NCBI GenBank assembly: GCA_021740825.1 | Contig: JAIOZA010000012.1 | Span: 1-64,000, forward strand | Length of the DNA stretch: 64,000 nucleotides | Source of the DNA: Bacteroidia bacterium | Lineage (GTDB): Bacteria; Bacteroidota; Bacteroidia; B-17B0; Aurantibacillaceae | Direction: 5' to 3' | Part shown: positions 62,857-64,000 of the stretch, piece after piece | Layout of the letters: each line of letters starts with the position of its first letter | How positions within the stretch are numbered: position 1 is the stretch's first letter | The notes under the pieces: model-generated | Told to the model about the DNA's origin: nothing | What the model saw: only the letters and a program-made list of their open reading frames with translations | Databases searched by the model: none | Position numbers and translations under genes: made by a program

Positions 62857-64000
62857 TTATTTTTTTTGTTTCCAGAAAACGAGATTGGTTGATTTATAAT
62901 AAAAAAGGAAGAACGTAATTATTGAAAAAAGGAAAGCAATGATATTTAAAGTTAATGATAGATTCAATACAAATATTACTAGTCCTAAAGCCGGAATTAC
63001 TATGGATAAACTGTTCCATAAAGAAAAATTGAACGCTAGAACTTTATACAAAATAAAGTATTGAAAAACCATATTTAGCCCAGTGGCAATAATTAATCCC
63101 CAAAGCATTCCATCAACGCCATTATAATTATACCCAATTAATAAAGCTGTAACATGTGATAGACGTAATACAATTTCTAAAAGAGAGTTATACGGCAGCG
63201 AATCGGAAGCGTTTATGAATTGGTATGGAATAATATTTAGTAACATAAAAGCTACAAATACCAAGTATAAATTTATATAACCAATGCTCCCAGAATAAAA
63301 ATCAGGACCTAACCACCAATTAAAAATATAAGATCCGCAGCCTAGTAAAATGAAAATGAGTAACCACCCTATACCTGCTATTACAAAGCGCGAATTATGA
63401 TACAGTTGTAAAAATGAATTATTTACACTACGCTCATATGCTACTCTTGGAAACATAAAACTGCCTAAAGACATAAGTGCATTGTATAGTTGATTTCCAA
63501 TTAATGAAGCTACAGAATACATGCCAAGTACTTTTAAATTGGTAAAGTAACCAACTAGTAATTTATCACTTAAAAAACCAATTAGCCCAATAACTGATTG
63601 TAACCAATACCAAAACTGGTCCTTGTTTGTAAAACGTTGCTTAATTGTTAATGTAGGCAAAAATTCCATAGTCGGAAATTGCTTTTTTAAAACGATTAAT
63701 TGTATAATAATATTTAAGAGGTTAATTGCTACAATACTGATGAATATAACAGGTAATGAGTAGCCAGCAATAACTAGAATAATATTTATAATAACGACAC
63801 TGTTTCTTGAAAATAGAGAAAGTTGAGATGATAAATCAAATCTTTCATATCCTTTAAAAATACTTAAAAGTACCATTTCGCAAAATTTGATTCCCGCTGA
63901 TGCAAATGCTATAGAAAGAACTATTCGTGTAGAATAAATTAAATTATTAGGAACATGAAACCAATAACTAACTACTCCCGAAAATGCGATAAGAACTCCA
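62857..64000 (-). CDS. Polysaccharide flippase (Wzx-like), truncated by window edge
   Basis: The reading frame stays open from the stop at 62857 to base 64000, so the N-terminus lies outside the window; at least 380 residues are visible. The ATG at 63876 is internal. The translated stretch upstream of it (FSGVVSYWF, STRIVLSIAFASAG) continues the membrane pattern. About eleven helices are seen, as expected for MATE-like oligosaccharide flippases; QFWYWLQSVIGLIGFLSDK and VLGMYSVASLIGNQLYNALM are typical. It probably exports the undecaprenyl-linked unit made by the operon. Confidence 0.85.
   Translation of the reverse strand, partial: GVLIAFSGVVSYWFHVPNNLIYSTRIVLSIAFASAGIKFCEMVLLSIFKGYERFDLSSQLSLFSRNSVVIINIILVIAGYSLPVIFISIVAINLLNIIIQLIVLKKQFPTMEFLPTLTIKQRFTNKDQFWYWLQSVIGLIGFLSDKLLVGYFTNLKVLGMYSVASLIGNQLYNALMSLGSFMFPRVAYERSVNNSFLQLYHNSRFVIAGIGWLLIFILLGCGSYIFNWWLGPDFYSGSIGYINLYLVFVAFMLLNIIPYQFINASDSLPYNSLLEIVLRLSHVTALLIGYNYNGVDGMLWGLIIATGLNMVFQYFILYKVLAFNFSLWNSLSIVIPALGLVIFVLNLSLTLNIIAFLFSIITFFLFYYKSTNLVFWKQKK

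Overview
The window is a stretch of an AT-rich Bacteroidota chromosome (class Bacteroidia; I cannot fix the order). The evidence is an alternative complex III operon feeding an aa3-type oxidase, two proteins with C-terminal type IX secretion (T9SS) sorting domains, PorE-like OmpA proteins, a type III glutamine synthetase, a BatA-type membrane protein, DUF4834, ribosomal protein THX, and promoters of the Bacteroidota form TTTG-N19-TAnnTTTG. There are no IS elements, phage genes or CRISPR arrays.

Layout. 167-11988 (minus): a respiratory operon, actA-actB-actC-actD-actE-actF-coxB-coxA, with a candidate promoter upstream of actA and a terminator after coxA. It moves electrons from quinol through complex III to cytochrome oxidase; no subunit III gene is present. 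12210-16115 (minus): an unknown protein, an ACMSD-type amidohydrolase (kynurenine pathway) flanked by intergenic repeats, and urocanate hydratase (histidine breakdown). 16241-27194: housekeeping genes, purK-purE, thx, a C-terminal processing protease, lpdA-dinB, lnt, gmk, an ABC exporter, and the divergent rpmH. 27377-32114 (plus): a glycosyltransferase, gcvT, a ComB-like phosphatase and a SpoIIE-type phosphatase.

32111-38872 is the most unusual part. A minus-strand operon encodes an ECF-like sigma factor, a one-pass membrane TPR protein that may be its anti-sigma factor, and an exported, membrane-anchored CHAT-type caspase-like protease. Next come a small HTH protein, a secreted seven-blade RCC1 propeller split 4+3 by a jelly-roll-like insert, and an exported protein made of six exact-length 18-residue repeats. 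The last two genes share a conserved leader motif of about 55 nt that I cannot name.

38935-51555: two PorE-like OmpA proteins around a tRNA-Leu(GAG) and two small envelope genes, then glnN, a T9SS choice-of-anchor L protein, a BatA/vWA protein, and a dihydroorotase homologue that has lost its metal ligands. 51559-64000: surface glycan genes. On the plus strand are a GT87-like mannosyltransferase, the frameshifted remains of an acyltransferase-3 gene, an FkbM methyltransferase, a CxxCH protein and a methyltransferase. They converge on a minus-strand Wzx/Wzy-type operon (flippase, polymerase, glycosyltransferases, 2OG oxygenase, ligase or polymerase, priming sugar transferase). The flippase runs off the right edge of the window.
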